Assembly: GCA_037482215.1 (NCBI GenBank)
Contig: CP148074.1
Coordinates: 3,844,001 to 3,908,000, forward strand
Length of the DNA stretch: 64,000 bases
DNA from: Pseudomonas mendocina
Lineage (GTDB): Bacteria > Pseudomonadota > Gammaproteobacteria > Pseudomonadales > Pseudomonadaceae
Direction: 5' to 3'
Shown: positions 29,843 to 38,715 of the stretch, piece after piece
Numbering within the stretch: position 1 is the stretch's first letter
Layout: each line of letters begins with the position of its first letter
Position numbers and translations under genes: made by a program
Notes under the pieces: model-generated
Seen by the model: the letters and a program-made list of their open reading frames with translations, nothing else
The model's database searches: none
Told to the model about the DNA's origin: nothing

Positions 29843-29857
29843 GCACACAATTGGTGC
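29843..29857 (+). promoter_or_regulatory. NtrC-like enhancer site upstream of the urease operon
   Basis: GCAC (29843-29846) and GTGC (29854-29857) form an inverted pair separated by 7 bases, with the right half extended to GGTGCA. This is the spacing of the E. coli glnA NtrC sites. It lies about 130 bases upstream of the -24/-12 promoter element, a normal distance for an NtrC enhancer. Confidence 0.5.
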
Positions 29858-29884
29858 ACACGTTCGTTTCCACGCACCGTAAAC

Positions 29885-29897
29885 AATCACCCCATTA
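29885..29897 (+). promoter_or_regulatory. IHF-like site in the urease upstream region
   Basis: AATCACCCCATTA fits the IHF consensus WATCAR-N4-TTR with one mismatch. It lies between the NtrC-like site and the sigma54 promoter, where IHF bending would be expected. Confidence 0.3.
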
Positions 29898-29963
29898 CGT
29901 ACGCTTATGCGCTATTGCCTGCGTAATGGGCTTTGTGAGCCAGGCGCACCTTTCTGGCGCAGA

Positions 29964-29979
29964 CGGCACGGCTATTGCT
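29964..29979 (+). promoter_or_regulatory. sigma54 (RpoN) promoter of the urease operon
   Basis: CGGCACGGCTATTGCT matches the -24/-12 consensus TGGCACG-N4-TTGCW with one mismatch, and the GG (29965-29966) and GC (29977-29978) are exactly 10 bases apart. Transcription would start near 29990, 23 bases before ureD. Confidence 0.7.
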
Positions 29980-30012
29980 CTATGAGAGTTGAGATAGCCG
30001 CCCTGATAAGCC

Positions 30013-30846
30013 ATGAACAGCCCCGCCACTCTTTATCATCCCGCTTGGCATGCCGAACTGGAACTGGCCTATGCCCGCTACGGTGATTGCACCCGACCTA
30101 CATTACGCCGCCATCTTGGCCCCTTACGCGTGCAGAAGCACCTCTATGGCGAAGGCCCGCAGGTTTGCCAGCACATTGTTGTGCACCCGCCAGGCGGCAT
30201 TGCCGGTGGCGACAGCCTCAGCATCAGCGCTACAGCTGGAAGCGGTAGCTGGGTTCAGTTGACCAGCCCTGGTGCCGCCAAGTGGTACCGGGCTAACAGC
30301 ACCGCCTCACAGCACCTGACGTTACACGTCGAAGCAGGTGCAACACTGGAGTGGCTGCCACAGGAAACCATTGTCTTTTGCGCAGCCCAGCCTCACCTGC
30401 ACACGGAGATCGAACTGTCTGGCGATGCCCGCCTGCTGTATTGGGACATCACCGCACTCGGACGCCCCGCCAGCGGCGAGCGTTTCGATCAAGGCCAGTA
30501 TCAGGCAGAACTTAACGTGCGTCGCGACGGCCAGTTGATCTGGCACGAACGCCAGCGCATCGATGGCAATGACGGCCTGCTGGACTCCCCTATTGGCCTC
30601 AATGGCCAGCCGGTATTTGCCACATTGCTGCTCACCGGGAAACTCGATGGTGAACTGTTACAAGCCTGTCGCGAACTACCCGCCCAAGTACAAGGCGATC
30701 TGACCCAACTTCCCGGCTTGGTTGTTGCACGCTGCCTGGCCAGCGAAGCCCTGCATGCCAGAGCCTGGTTAGTTGATTTATGGCACCTGCTACGCCCTGC
30801 CGTACTGGGCCGCGATGCCATCCCTCCCAGAATATGGAGTACCTGA
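30013..30846 (+). CDS. ureD: urease accessory protein UreD
   Basis: Chaperone that binds the urease apoenzyme and, with UreF and UreG, delivers nickel to the active site. The 277 residues show the family run [22 protein letters not shown], seen in two blocks around residues 48-70, and the conserved SPGAAKWYR and [11 protein letters not shown] segments. It is first in the operon ureD-ureA-GNAT-ureB-ureC, 3 bases before ureA. The partners UreE, UreF and UreG are not in the window. No strong ribosome-binding site precedes the ATG. Confidence 0.95.
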   Translation: MNSPATLYHPAWHAELELAYARYGDCTRPTLRRHLGPLRVQKHLYGEGPQVCQHIVVHPPGGIAGGDSLSISATAGSGSWVQLTSPGAAKWYRANSTASQHLTLHVEAGATLEWLPQETIVFCAAQPHLHTEIELSGDARLLYWDITALGRPASGERFDQGQYQAELNVRRDGQLIWHERQRIDGNDGLLDSPIGLNGQPVFATLLLTGKLDGELLQACRELPAQVQGDLTQLPGLVVARCLASEALHARAWLVDLWHLLRPAVLGRDAIPPRIWST

Positions 30847-30849
30847 CGC

Positions 30850-31152
30850 ATGGACCTGAGCCCACGCGAGAAAGACAAACTGCTGATCTTCACGGCCGGT
30901 CTGGTGGCCGAACGCCGCCTGACCCGCGGCCTAAAGCTCAACTACCCGGAGGCCATGGCCTACATCTCCGCCGCCCTGCTCGAAGGCGCCCGCGATGGCC
31001 AGACCGTGGCCCAACTGATGCACTACGGCACCACCCTGCTCAGCCGTGAGCAAGTCATGGAAGGTGTGCCTGAAATGATCCCGGATATTCAGATTGAAGC
31101 CACCTTCCCGGATGGCACCAAACTGGTAACCGTGCACCAACCCATTGTCTGA
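30850..31152 (+). CDS. ureA: urease subunit gamma
   Basis: Smallest structural subunit of urease, which hydrolyses urea to ammonia and carbamate. The 100 residues are the full family length, with [21 protein letters not shown] and the C-terminal [20 protein letters not shown]. It follows ureD after 3 bases and is 10 bases before the acetyltransferase gene, so expression is coupled within the operon. Confidence 0.98.
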   Translation: MDLSPREKDKLLIFTAGLVAERRLTRGLKLNYPEAMAYISAALLEGARDGQTVAQLMHYGTTLLSREQVMEGVPEMIPDIQIEATFPDGTKLVTVHQPIV

Positions 31153-31162
31153 GGGAACAGAT

Positions 31163-31699
31163 ATGAGCTACAGCATCCGCGATGCCAATGAAGGCGACCT
31201 TGAAGGCATCCTTGGCATCTTCAACCATGCGGTGATCAACAGCACTGCACTCTGGATCGAACGCCTGTCCGACCTGGAAGAGCGTCGCGTCTGGCTTAAG
31301 CAGCGCAACGCCGCAGGCTTCCCAGTACTGGTCGCCGTCGCCAACGGAGAAGTGCTGGGCTACGCCAGCTACGGCACCTGGCGGGCCAATGAGGGGTTCT
31401 GCCATACCGTCGAGCATTCGGTGTATGTCCGCGATGACCAGCAAGGCAAGGGGATCGGCAAAGCCCTGTTGCTGGAGCTGATCGACCGGGCGCGAGCAGA
31501 CGACTTGCATGTGATGGTTGCAGCCATTGAAAGCAGCAACGTCGCTTCCATTGCCCTGCACCAGCGCCATGGCTTTATCACCACCGGACAAATGCCACAG
31601 GTGGGTCGCAAGTTTGGTCGTTGGTTGGATCTGACCTTTATGCAGCTGACGCTGAATACAACCGTCACACCGCCGCCTGCCGGCGGGGGCCAGCCATGA
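31163..31699 (+). CDS. GNAT acetyltransferase of the methionine sulfoximine/phosphinothricin type
   Basis: Acetyl-CoA-dependent N-acetyltransferase. The 178 residues contain the acetyl-CoA loop [13 protein letters not shown] (about 90-102) and the family's IEALNxxSxxLHxxxGF-like run, here [19 protein letters not shown]. The same gene type sits between ureA and ureB in P. aeruginosa (PA4866), where the enzyme acts on methionine sulfoximine and methionine sulfone. The ATG at 31163 was chosen over an upstream frame inside the ureA stop. Its stop overlaps the ureB ATG (ATGA). Substrate is inferred from family and synteny. Confidence 0.93.
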   Translation: MSYSIRDANEGDLEGILGIFNHAVINSTALWIERLSDLEERRVWLKQRNAAGFPVLVAVANGEVLGYASYGTWRANEGFCHTVEHSVYVRDDQQGKGIGKALLLELIDRARADDLHVMVAAIESSNVASIALHQRHGFITTGQMPQVGRKFGRWLDLTFMQLTLNTTVTPPPAGGGQP

Positions 31700-32025
31700 T
31701 CCCAGGTGAATACCAAACCCAGGACGGCGACATCGAGATCAACGTCGGCCGCCGTACCCTCAAGCTGAACGTCGCCAACAGTGGCGACCGGCCGATTCAG
31801 GTGGGCTCGCACTATCACTTCTTCGAAACCAACGATGCCCTCATCTTTGACCGCGCCGCTGCCCGAGGTATGCGCCTGAACATTCCGGCCGGAACCGCTG
31901 TGCGCTTCGAGCCGGGGCAACGCCGTGAGGTCGAACTGGTGGAGCTGTCCGGACGCCGCCGAGTGTTCGGCTTCGCCGGTCGGGTCATGGGCGATCTGGA
32001 GCACAAGGCCCCCACACAACCATGA
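31696..32025 (+). CDS. ureB: urease subunit beta
   Basis: Structural beta subunit of urease. The 109 residues have the family start MIPGEYQ and the conserved [12 protein letters not shown] and [12 protein letters not shown] segments. It is coupled on both sides by 4-base ATGA overlaps, to the acetyltransferase before it and to ureC after it. A longer frame to 31621 exists but would overlap the acetyltransferase by 79 bases and lacks support. Confidence 0.98.
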   Translation: MIPGEYQTQDGDIEINVGRRTLKLNVANSGDRPIQVGSHYHFFETNDALIFDRAAARGMRLNIPAGTAVRFEPGQRREVELVELSGRRRVFGFAGRVMGDLEHKAPTQP

Positions 32026-33722
32026 AAATTTCCCGACAAGCCTATGCCGACATGTTCGGCCCAACTGTAGGTGACAAGGTCCGCCTGGCTGATACCGATC
32101 TGTGGATCGAAGTGGAAAAAGACTTCACCACCTACGGTGAAGAAGTGAAGTTCGGCGGCGGCAAAGTGATTCGTGACGGTATGGGGCAAAGCCAGCTACT
32201 GGCAGCTGATGTCGTCGATACACTGATCACCAACGCCCTGATTATTGATCACTGGGGCATCATCAAGGCAGACGTAGGCTTGAAGGACGGGCGCATCGCG
32301 GCCATCGGCAAGGCGGGTAATCCGGACATCCAGCCGGATGTGACCATCGCCATCGGCGCCAGCACGGAAGTCATCGCCGGCGAAGGCATGATCCTCACCG
32401 CTGGCGGCATCGACACCCATATCCACTTCATCTGCCCGCAGCAGATCGAAGAAGCATTGATGAGCGGCGTCACCACCATGATTGGCGGCGGCACCGGCCC
32501 GGCCACCGGCACCAACGCCACCACCTGCACCTCCGGTCCGTGGCACATGGCGCGCATGCTGCAGGCCGCTGATGCCTTCCCGATGAACATCGGCTTTACC
32601 GGCAAGGGCAACGCCAGCCTGCCGGAGCCCTTGATTGAGCAGGTCAAGGCGGGCGCCATTGGCCTGAAGCTGCACGAAGACTGGGGCACCACTCCGGCGT
32701 CCATCGACAACTGCCTGAGCGTGGCCGATCAGTACGACGTGCAGGTGGCGATCCACACTGACACCCTCAACGAGTCCGGCTTTGTTGAAACCACCCTCGG
32801 CGCCTTCAAAGGCCGCACCATTCACACCTATCATACCGAAGGTGCCGGTGGCGGCCACGCGCCCGACATCATCAAGGCCTGCGGCTTTGCCAACGTGCTG
32901 CCCAGCTCGACCAACCCGACCCGGCCGTTCACCAAAAACACCATTGATGAACACCTAGACATGCTCATGGTCTGCCATCACCTGGACCCGAGTATTGCCG
33001 AAGACGTGGCCTTCGCTGAGAGTCGCATCCGCCGTGAAACCATTGCCGCCGAAGACATCCTCCACGACCTCGGTGCGTTCAGCATGATCAGCTCCGACAG
33101 CCAGGCCATGGGCCGCGTTGGCGAAGTCATCACCCGCACCTGGCAAACAGCGGACAAAATGCACAAACAACGTGGCCCGCTGCCAGGCGATGGCGCAGGC
33201 AACAGCAACTTCCGGGTCAAACGCTACATCGCCAAGTACACCATCAACCCGGCAATCACCCATGGCATCAGCCATGAAGTGGGCTCGATTGAAGTGGGCA
33301 AATGGGCTGATCTGGTGCTGTGGCGACCAGCCTTCTTTGGTGTCAAACCGACCCTAATCCTCAAAGGCGGCGCGATTGCCGCCAGCCTCATGGGGGACTC
33401 CAATGCCTCAATCCCAACACCACAACCGGTGCATTACCGACCGATGTTCGCCAGCTACGGCGGCAGCCGGCATGCCACCAGCATGACCTTTATCAGCCAA
33501 GCTGCTTTTGACGCTGGCGTGCCGCAACAGCTGGGTTTGCAAAAGAAGATTGGCGTAGTCAAAGGCTGCCGCGATGTGAAAAAGACTGACCTTATTCACA
33601 ACGATTACCTACCCGATATTGAAGTGGACCCGCAAAACTATCAGGTCAAAGCCGACGGGCAGCTACTCTGGTGTGAACCGGCAGACGTGCTGCCAATGGC
33701 GCAGCGGTATTTCCTGTTCTGA
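32022..33722 (+). CDS. ureC: urease subunit alpha
   Basis: Catalytic subunit of urease with a two-nickel site. The 566 residues equal the P. aeruginosa length. Visible are the nickel ligands HIHFICPQQ, the bridging carbamylated lysine K216 in GLKLHEDWG, the [11 protein letters not shown] and [12 protein letters not shown] ligand segments and the mobile-flap cysteine C318 in MVCHHLDP. All catalytic residues are present, so the enzyme should be active once nickel is loaded. It is the last gene of the operon and is followed by a terminator. Confidence 0.98.
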   Translation: MKISRQAYADMFGPTVGDKVRLADTDLWIEVEKDFTTYGEEVKFGGGKVIRDGMGQSQLLAADVVDTLITNALIIDHWGIIKADVGLKDGRIAAIGKAGNPDIQPDVTIAIGASTEVIAGEGMILTAGGIDTHIHFICPQQIEEALMSGVTTMIGGGTGPATGTNATTCTSGPWHMARMLQAADAFPMNIGFTGKGNASLPEPLIEQVKAGAIGLKLHEDWGTTPASIDNCLSVADQYDVQVAIHTDTLNESGFVETTLGAFKGRTIHTYHTEGAGGGHAPDIIKACGFANVLPSSTNPTRPFTKNTIDEHLDMLMVCHHLDPSIAEDVAFAESRIRRETIAAEDILHDLGAFSMISSDSQAMGRVGEVITRTWQTADKMHKQRGPLPGDGAGNSNFRVKRYIAKYTINPAITHGISHEVGSIEVGKWADLVLWRPAFFGVKPTLILKGGAIAASLMGDSNASIPTPQPVHYRPMFASYGGSRHATSMTFISQAAFDAGVPQQLGLQKKIGVVKGCRDVKKTDLIHNDYLPDIEVDPQNYQVKADGQLLWCEPADVLPMAQRYFLF

Positions 33723-33725
33723 CAT

Positions 33726-33765
33726 AAAAACGCCGAGCAGTCTGATTAATTGCTCGGCGTTTTTT
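33726..33765. terminator. bidirectional intrinsic terminator after ureC
   Basis: ACGCCGAGCA (33730-33739) pairs with TGCTCGGCGT (33751-33760) around an 11-base loop, flanked by an A-run and a T-run. It serves ureC and the convergent transporter gene. Confidence 0.9.
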
Positions 33766-33786
33766 AGCGCTTATCGACCTGTTGAT

Positions 33787-34674
33787 TCAGGCCGCTACCA
33801 CCTTGCTGCGGCGACGGCTCTGGGCCTTACTGATGGCCAGGCTTACACCACTGATGATAATAATCGCCATCCCCAGCATACCGCCTAAGTCAGGTACATG
33901 ACCGAAGATCAGCATGCCCAGCAGCGCAGCAAAGATGATCTGGGAGTAGGTAAAGGGTGCCAGCGTAGCTGCACTGGCGTGATGATAAGCATTGGTCAGA
34001 CAGAGATGCCCGCCCATGGCCAGGGCAGCCAGGGAAACAATGGCCAGGGCATGCTCCACACTGGGCACCACCCATACCCACGGCAGAAATATGCTCATCA
34101 CCAAGGTGCCGACAATGCTGCTGATGTAGTTGCTGGCCACCGGGTGATCGACACCACTCAGGCGACGCGTCAACACGTGATAGGTTCCGAAGCAGATAGC
34201 AGCAGCGATTGGCAGCAGAATCGCCGGGGTGAATAGCTCACCACCAGGGCGCACAATAATCATCACCCCCAACAACCCGCCCGCCACTGATACCCACACA
34301 CTGCGGCTGATCTTTTCTTTAAGCACAAAGGCCGAAATCAAAATAACCACCACGGGTGACAAAAAGATCACCGCCGTGGCCTCCCCAAGAGGGATAAACA
34401 TCAGCGCACTGAAGATGAACAGGCTTACACCCACCAGGCATATTGCCCGGGCGAACTGTAGCTTCGGAGCTTGCGTGGCAATCAAACGCTTGCCCATACG
34501 TGGGGCAAACATGGCCGTCATCATCACCGTCTGAGCGAGGTATCGTGCCCAAACGATGAAGAAAACTGGATAAATCTGTGTCAGGTATTTGGAAAGGCCA
34601 TCATGACTGGCCAAGAGAAAGCCGGAACAGAGGATCAGCAAGATCCCCAGGCCAAGGCGATTGGTAGTGGGCAC
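33787..34674 (-). CDS. EamA/DMT-superfamily transporter
   Basis: Inner-membrane carrier of the drug/metabolite transporter superfamily; substrate unknown. The 295 residues give ten hydrophobic segments in two EamA halves (about 8-135 and 150-285) with a Lys/Arg-rich C-terminus (QSRRRSK). The first possible start is a GTG at 34674 with no clear Shine-Dalgarno sequence; a TAG lies in frame ten codons upstream, so the start cannot be much further up. A perfect 12-bp palindrome about 85 bases upstream may be its operator. Confidence 0.87.
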   Translation of the reverse strand: MPTTNRLGLGILLILCSGFLLASHDGLSKYLTQIYPVFFIVWARYLAQTVMMTAMFAPRMGKRLIATQAPKLQFARAICLVGVSLFIFSALMFIPLGEATAVIFLSPVVVILISAFVLKEKISRSVWVSVAGGLLGVMIIVRPGGELFTPAILLPIAAAICFGTYHVLTRRLSGVDHPVASNYISSIVGTLVMSIFLPWVWVVPSVEHALAIVSLAALAMGGHLCLTNAYHHASAATLAPFTYSQIIFAALLGMLIFGHVPDLGGMLGMAIIIISGVSLAISKAQSRRRSKVVAA

Positions 34675-34754
34675 TTCAGAACCATACGAATAATTAGCAG
34701 GCTAATAATGTTACGTAAATGTCACTTTAAGTAACAGATAGCCCTGCGCCCGTT

Positions 34755-34766
34755 CAGTGATCACTG
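34755..34766. promoter_or_regulatory. 12-bp perfect palindrome upstream of the EamA transporter gene
   Basis: CAGTGATCACTG, itself set inside a CGCCC/GGGCG pair (34747-34751 and 34766-34770). It lies 81-92 bases before the transporter start and may be an operator; the regulator is unknown. Confidence 0.35.
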
Positions 34767-34871
34767 GGCGATTACCGTACAAGAATCGTTTATCCCTGCC
34801 CTCGCACTTACGCTGGCTCAGCGCCACAAGACAACCGAGCCATGCTGCCAATTACTCAAGCGTCAGCAGCG

Positions 34872-35138
34872 TCAGCGCAACTGACTGTCTTTGCTGCCTC
34901 GGCGGTTATAGCCCGCGCTGGCGACCTGCTGACGATCGTGCTCAGCCTGACAGTTCACACACATGCGCACACCTGGCACAGCCTTGCGCCGTGCCTCAGG
35001 AATTGCGGCGTCACACTCTTCACAATGGTGGAGGCTTTCGCCGGTCGGCAGCTGGCTGCGGGCGCGAGCAATAGCGTCCTCAATACTGCTGTCGATCTGC
35101 TCCTGAACGGCTCCGTCACTCGCCCAACCACCCGCCAT
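34872..35138 (-). CDS. DksA/TraR-family C4 zinc-finger protein
   Basis: Small protein of the DksA/TraR family (YbiI type). The 88 residues hold one four-cysteine zinc finger, CEEC...CVNC (about 42-67), on a short helical N-terminus with acidic residues. It lacks the long coiled-coil of DksA itself, so RNA-polymerase control of the DksA kind is uncertain. The ATG at 35138 follows GGAGG by 5 bases; a GTG two codons earlier is out of range of that site. The EamA transporter gene lies downstream on the same strand. Confidence 0.9.
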   Translation of the reverse strand: MAGGWASDGAVQEQIDSSIEDAIARARSQLPTGESLHHCEECDAAIPEARRKAVPGVRMCVNCQAEHDRQQVASAGYNRRGSKDSQLR

Positions 35139-35206
35139 ACCCACCTCCGCAGTAGATGAACTGCTAGGTATGTATCAGCTTACGAAAAAACTCAAGAGTT
35201 CCAGGA

Positions 35207-36070
35207 TTACTCTCGAACCTTCATGAAGGCATCCGCCCAGGCTTTATACGCCTCAGGCAGGCTGTACTTAAGCGCCAACTCCGATGCACTCAGCTCGCTG
35301 GCATCTACCCCGCGCTGCTCACGCAGGCAATCGTAGGTGGCTTTAATTGCGGCGAAATAGGCTGCGTGACCATTGACCACCACCCTCACCCGCAACCCAG
35401 CAAGGCGCTCAGGGTCGCGGAGCTTAGGGTTGCCATACGTCACCAACATCAAGGGAAGGCTGACGGAGGCGGCAATGGGTTCAAGGTGCTCGAAATCCTC
35501 AATACCGACCATGCAAATACCGTCGGCACCAGCAGCCTCATAGGCCTGGATACGTTGAATCACCTGCTCAGTACTGAGAACACCTGCGTTAGTGCGAGCG
35601 ATGATGGCTAAATCCGGGTCAATCCGCGCCTCAACAGCGGCGCGGATCTTACCTACACCCTCATCAATACTGATCAGATCAGTCGACTTACCCTCAAACT
35701 GAGTTGGCAACAAGGTATCTTCAATCGTAAGAGCCGCTACGCCTGCACGCTCAAGCTCAACAACGGTGCGCATGACGTTAAGGGCATTGCCATAGCCATG
35801 GTCAGCATCGACGATCACGGGCAGGCGACTGACGCGCCCAATACGGGTGGCCTGCTCGACAAACTCGCTAAGCGTGATCAAAGCAAAGTCCGGCGCCGCC
35901 AGCACCTGCAAGGATGCCACCGAGCCCCCCAAGATACCGACCTCAAAACCGAGATCAGCCGCAATACGGGCGGCCATGGGGTCGAATACAGAGGCTGCGC
36001 TATGGCATTGATGGCCAGCCAGCAGCGCACGGAACTGCGCCCGCAATTGATGGGGAGAGGTTTTCTGCAT
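35207..36070 (-). CDS. oxaloacetate decarboxylase of the PEP mutase/isocitrate lyase superfamily
   Basis: The 287 residues match PA4872 of P. aeruginosa, a member of the PEP mutase/isocitrate lyase superfamily shown to decarboxylate oxaloacetate. Visible are the metal-binding VDADHGYGN (about 88-96), the TIEDTLLP motif and the FDPMAARIA start of the barrel. The catalytic Cys loop of isocitrate lyases is absent, as in this subfamily. I chose the ATG at 36070 (TTAGG 8 bases upstream); an upstream GTG would add 3 residues. A GntR-type operator lies 61-77 bases upstream. Confidence 0.88.
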   Translation of the reverse strand: MQKTSPHQLRAQFRALLAGHQCHSAASVFDPMAARIAADLGFEVGILGGSVASLQVLAAPDFALITLSEFVEQATRIGRVSRLPVIVDADHGYGNALNVMRTVVELERAGVAALTIEDTLLPTQFEGKSTDLISIDEGVGKIRAAVEARIDPDLAIIARTNAGVLSTEQVIQRIQAYEAAGADGICMVGIEDFEHLEPIAASVSLPLMLVTYGNPKLRDPERLAGLRVRVVVNGHAAYFAAIKATYDCLREQRGVDASELSASELALKYSLPEAYKAWADAFMKVRE

Positions 36071-36130
36071 GACGTACACCTAACGCAAGGCCGCCTCGGC
36101 CTCTGGCCTGCCGGACGACAACATTCTGAT

Positions 36131-36147
36131 ATGTAGTAGAACTACAT
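36131..36147. promoter_or_regulatory. GntR (FadR-subfamily) type operator
   Basis: ATGTAGT (36131-36137) and ACTACAT (36141-36147) are a perfect inverted repeat with a 3-base centre. The core TAGTAGAACTA fits TNGT-N3-ACNA, the consensus of FadR-type GntR regulators. On the minus strand it falls between TTGGTG and TACATA, a possible -35/-10 pair, so binding there would block transcription. Confidence 0.5.
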
Positions 36148-36219
36148 GATCCACCAATTACCTTGCTTGGGGCTTTCATAAAGGCGTCTTCCCGACCACT
36201 GGCCGGTGTGCCGCACGCT

Positions 36220-36999
36220 TCAAGGCTGGGCTGGCGGTACCAGATAAGGCTTGGCAAACCACTCTCGGTGAATGCGCTCCAAGGTACCATCCCGATTGAT
36301 CTCAGACAGCGTTGCTTGCAAATGCTTCAGCAACTCAGGACTGGTATCTGGGGAAAAGGCGATGTACGTGTAGGAATCCAGGATGTGAAATTGCAGCTCC
36401 ACATCATGGCGGCTCATCCCTTGCTCCGCCAGCAGACCATCCAGCACCATGTCGTTGCTAACCAGTACTGAAATGCGTCCGTACTTGAACATCCGCACCA
36501 CGTGCTCGGGTGTAGGCACCGCATAGAGCCCCTTGAGACCCTTATCACTCAGGTATTCGTAGGTGTACCACTGCTTGGGCACAGCGGTTATGCCTTGCCG
36601 ATCGAGATCATCCAAGTTTCGCAGCTTAAGCCCGCTGTCACGCTTGGTGTACACACCGGTACGGCTCACAGCAATCGGGCCTACCCACTTGAACAGCTTT
36701 TCTCGTCGGGCAGTACGCGATACCGGGAAAAGCGCTAAACCGCGCTCTTTCTGAACTTGATAATAACCACGCGTCCAAGGCACCAGTTCGATGTGGCCGG
36801 GAACGTCTGCCCGTTGCAACAGTTGCTCGACCACCTCAACCGCCATCCCCGTCAGTTCGCCGTTTTCTGTAAAGCTCAGCGGCCGGTACTCCTCGGTGAA
36901 CAGGCGCAACTCCGCAGCCAGTGACAGATCGCTGCACGCGAAAGCCATCAACAGCCCAAAACCACGGAAAAGATTTATTGCCCCGACCCGACGACTCAT
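36220..36999 (-). CDS. periplasmic solute-binding protein (family 3)
   Basis: Extracellular solute-binding protein of the amino-acid type (SBP_bac_3). The 259 residues start with a signal peptide (about 1-28, ending SLAA) from the ATG at 36999. The two-lobe domain begins LRLFTEEYRPLSFTENGELTG, split by the hinge near VPWTRGYYQVQ, and ends DGTLERIHREWF. No ABC permease or ATPase lies beside it, so it is an orphan that may serve a transporter elsewhere or act in sensing. The ligand is unknown. Confidence 0.88.
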   Translation of the reverse strand: MSRRVGAINLFRGFGLLMAFACSDLSLAAELRLFTEEYRPLSFTENGELTGMAVEVVEQLLQRADVPGHIELVPWTRGYYQVQKERGLALFPVSRTARREKLFKWVGPIAVSRTGVYTKRDSGLKLRNLDDLDRQGITAVPKQWYTYEYLSDKGLKGLYAVPTPEHVVRMFKYGRISVLVSNDMVLDGLLAEQGMSRHDVELQFHILDSYTYIAFSPDTSPELLKHLQATLSEINRDGTLERIHREWFAKPYLVPPAQP

Positions 37000-37187
37000 A
37001 CCCCAAAACAACCCTACTCTCTTCGCACAGGCAGTTGGAACACTTACAGAGATGGCACAGAAATACGAGATCAATCTAACATCAGCTCAAGCTCATGAAT
37101 GCGAACTGCAGAACCGTTCGTCAGGCTATTTGAGATCACCCCAGTAAAGCTTTGTCTAAACTTTTTCCAACTTCATCGACCGTAGCA

Positions 37188-37220
37188 CTGGCAGTTAACA
37201 GCCAGTCAAGCGATTATCGC
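37188..37220. promoter_or_regulatory. paired palindromes upstream of the VC0807-like gene
   Basis: CTGGC-A-GTTAAC-A-GCCAG (37188-37205) is an 18-bp near-palindrome with two A.A mismatches, followed at 37210-37220 by GCGATTATCGC. They lie 26-58 bases before the plus-strand start and could be an operator; nothing more can be said. Confidence 0.25.
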
Positions 37221-37245
37221 GCATCCTTATCGACCCAAGAATGAC

Positions 37246-37977
37246 ATGACTGAAACCACATCTGCCAACACACCCGCCCACAAACCACGGCCCATGATGG
37301 ACCTGCTGATCAGCATCCTCATCCCTTCGCTGATCCTGATGAAGCTCAGCAGTGAACAACGGCTTGGCGCTGATGGTGCATTAGTCCTTGCACTAGCGTT
37401 TCCGCTTGGCTGGGGCTGCTTCGAGTTAATCAAATACCGCAAGTTCAATTTCATTGCTCTTCTGGGCCTGATCAGCGTTCTGCTAACCGGCGGCATCGGC
37501 CTGCTGAAACTGGACAATCAATGGCTGGCTATCAAGGAAGCGGCGGTACCTGGCTTGATCGGCATTGCAGTACTGGTCTCGACCTATACCCGCTACCCTC
37601 TGATCCGCACCATGCTCTACAACAAGAATGTGCTCAATGTGGACAAAATCCACCAGCGCCTCGAAGAAACAGGTAATACAGCACAATTCGAAAACCGTCT
37701 GTTAAAAGCCACCTACTGGTTAAGTAGCACCTTCTTCTTTTCTTCGGCTATGAACTACGCCTTGGCGAAATGGATCGTGGTCAGCCCAGCTGGAAGCGAG
37801 GCTTTCAACGAAGAGTTAGGACGAATGAACCTGCTCAGTTACCCAATGATCGCCATCCCTTCCATGATTATGCTGATGGCTATTTTCTACTACCTCTGGC
37901 GCACGATCAGCGGACTTACTGGCTTGAAGCTGGAGGAGGTCATGGCCAATCAGGAACAGAACAGTAAACGTGAGTGA
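37246..37977 (+). CDS. VC0807-like integral membrane protein
   Basis: Membrane protein of unknown function resembling the VC0807 family. The 243 residues show about six hydrophobic segments, the first pair within residues 18-60, with the family's LSSEQRLGADGALVLALAFPLGWG block and a soluble loop (about 118-155) rich in Asn and Glu. The C-terminus after residue 225 is hydrophilic. It is divergent from the solute-binding protein and 43 bases before a YqaA gene. Confidence 0.8.
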   Translation: MTETTSANTPAHKPRPMMDLLISILIPSLILMKLSSEQRLGADGALVLALAFPLGWGCFELIKYRKFNFIALLGLISVLLTGGIGLLKLDNQWLAIKEAAVPGLIGIAVLVSTYTRYPLIRTMLYNKNVLNVDKIHQRLEETGNTAQFENRLLKATYWLSSTFFFSSAMNYALAKWIVVSPAGSEAFNEELGRMNLLSYPMIAIPSMIMLMAIFYYLWRTISGLTGLKLEEVMANQEQNSKRE

Positions 37978-38020
37978 CCCACTCTCGCGTGCCAGCAGGC
38001 AACCTGACTGACAGCGTCCA

Positions 38021-38458
38021 ATGTTGACGCTGTCGGCCTATGCGGGCCTGTTCATCTCCGCACTGGCAGCAGCCAGTCTTCTGCCGTTGCAGTCTGAGGC
38101 GGTGCTGGTTGCCTTGTTACTTGCAGACGAGTATCCGGCCTGGCTGCTAGTGCTCATAGCTAGCGTGGGTAATACCCTAGGCTCACTGATCAACTGGGGA
38201 ATCGGGCGTTACATTGAGCGATTTCGCAACAAATCCTGGTTTCCAGTCAGCGAACAGCGTCTGCTCAACGCTCAGTTTTTTTACCGCCGTTATGGACGCT
38301 GGTCGTTACTGCTGAGCTGGATGCCTGTAATCGGTGATCCACTGACGTTGGTTGCAGGCCTTATGAAAGAACGCATGGGCATTTTTCTGCTATTGGTGAG
38401 CGTTGCCAAAACTGCACGCTACCTTGCCCTCATGCTTATCACGGTGGGTATGACATGA
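38021..38458 (+). CDS. YqaA family membrane protein (SNARE-associated/DedA-type)
   Basis: Small inner-membrane protein related to the DedA/VTT superfamily; function not established. The 145 residues equal the YqaA length (about 142 in E. coli) and carry the family motifs EAVLVALLL, VGNTLGSLINWGIGRY and FYRRYGRWSLLLSWMPVIGDPLTLVAG. The Shine-Dalgarno sequence is weak. Close spacing suggests co-transcription with the VC0807-like gene upstream. Confidence 0.9.
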   Translation: MLTLSAYAGLFISALAAASLLPLQSEAVLVALLLADEYPAWLLVLIASVGNTLGSLINWGIGRYIERFRNKSWFPVSEQRLLNAQFFYRRYGRWSLLLSWMPVIGDPLTLVAGLMKERMGIFLLLVSVAKTARYLALMLITVGMT

Positions 38459-38715
38459 GTCATTTTGTTGTAAAAAAGACACACTCGGTAACGCCAACAC
38501 AAACACAGATGGTTGAGCTGACGCCCACTCTCCGGGATACTGCGCGCCTTGCGTGCAAACAACACGAATGAATGATTACTTGTAAGTCAGCGATTATTAC
38601 ATCCAGGGCAAGCGCTACTCCTCCCCTCATACGCTTACCTCACCTAGCCGAAGTCCCGCGTTTCGGCGTCAGCACTGAGTGCAATGATCGCAATCCAATG
38701 TAAGGAGTTACGACA

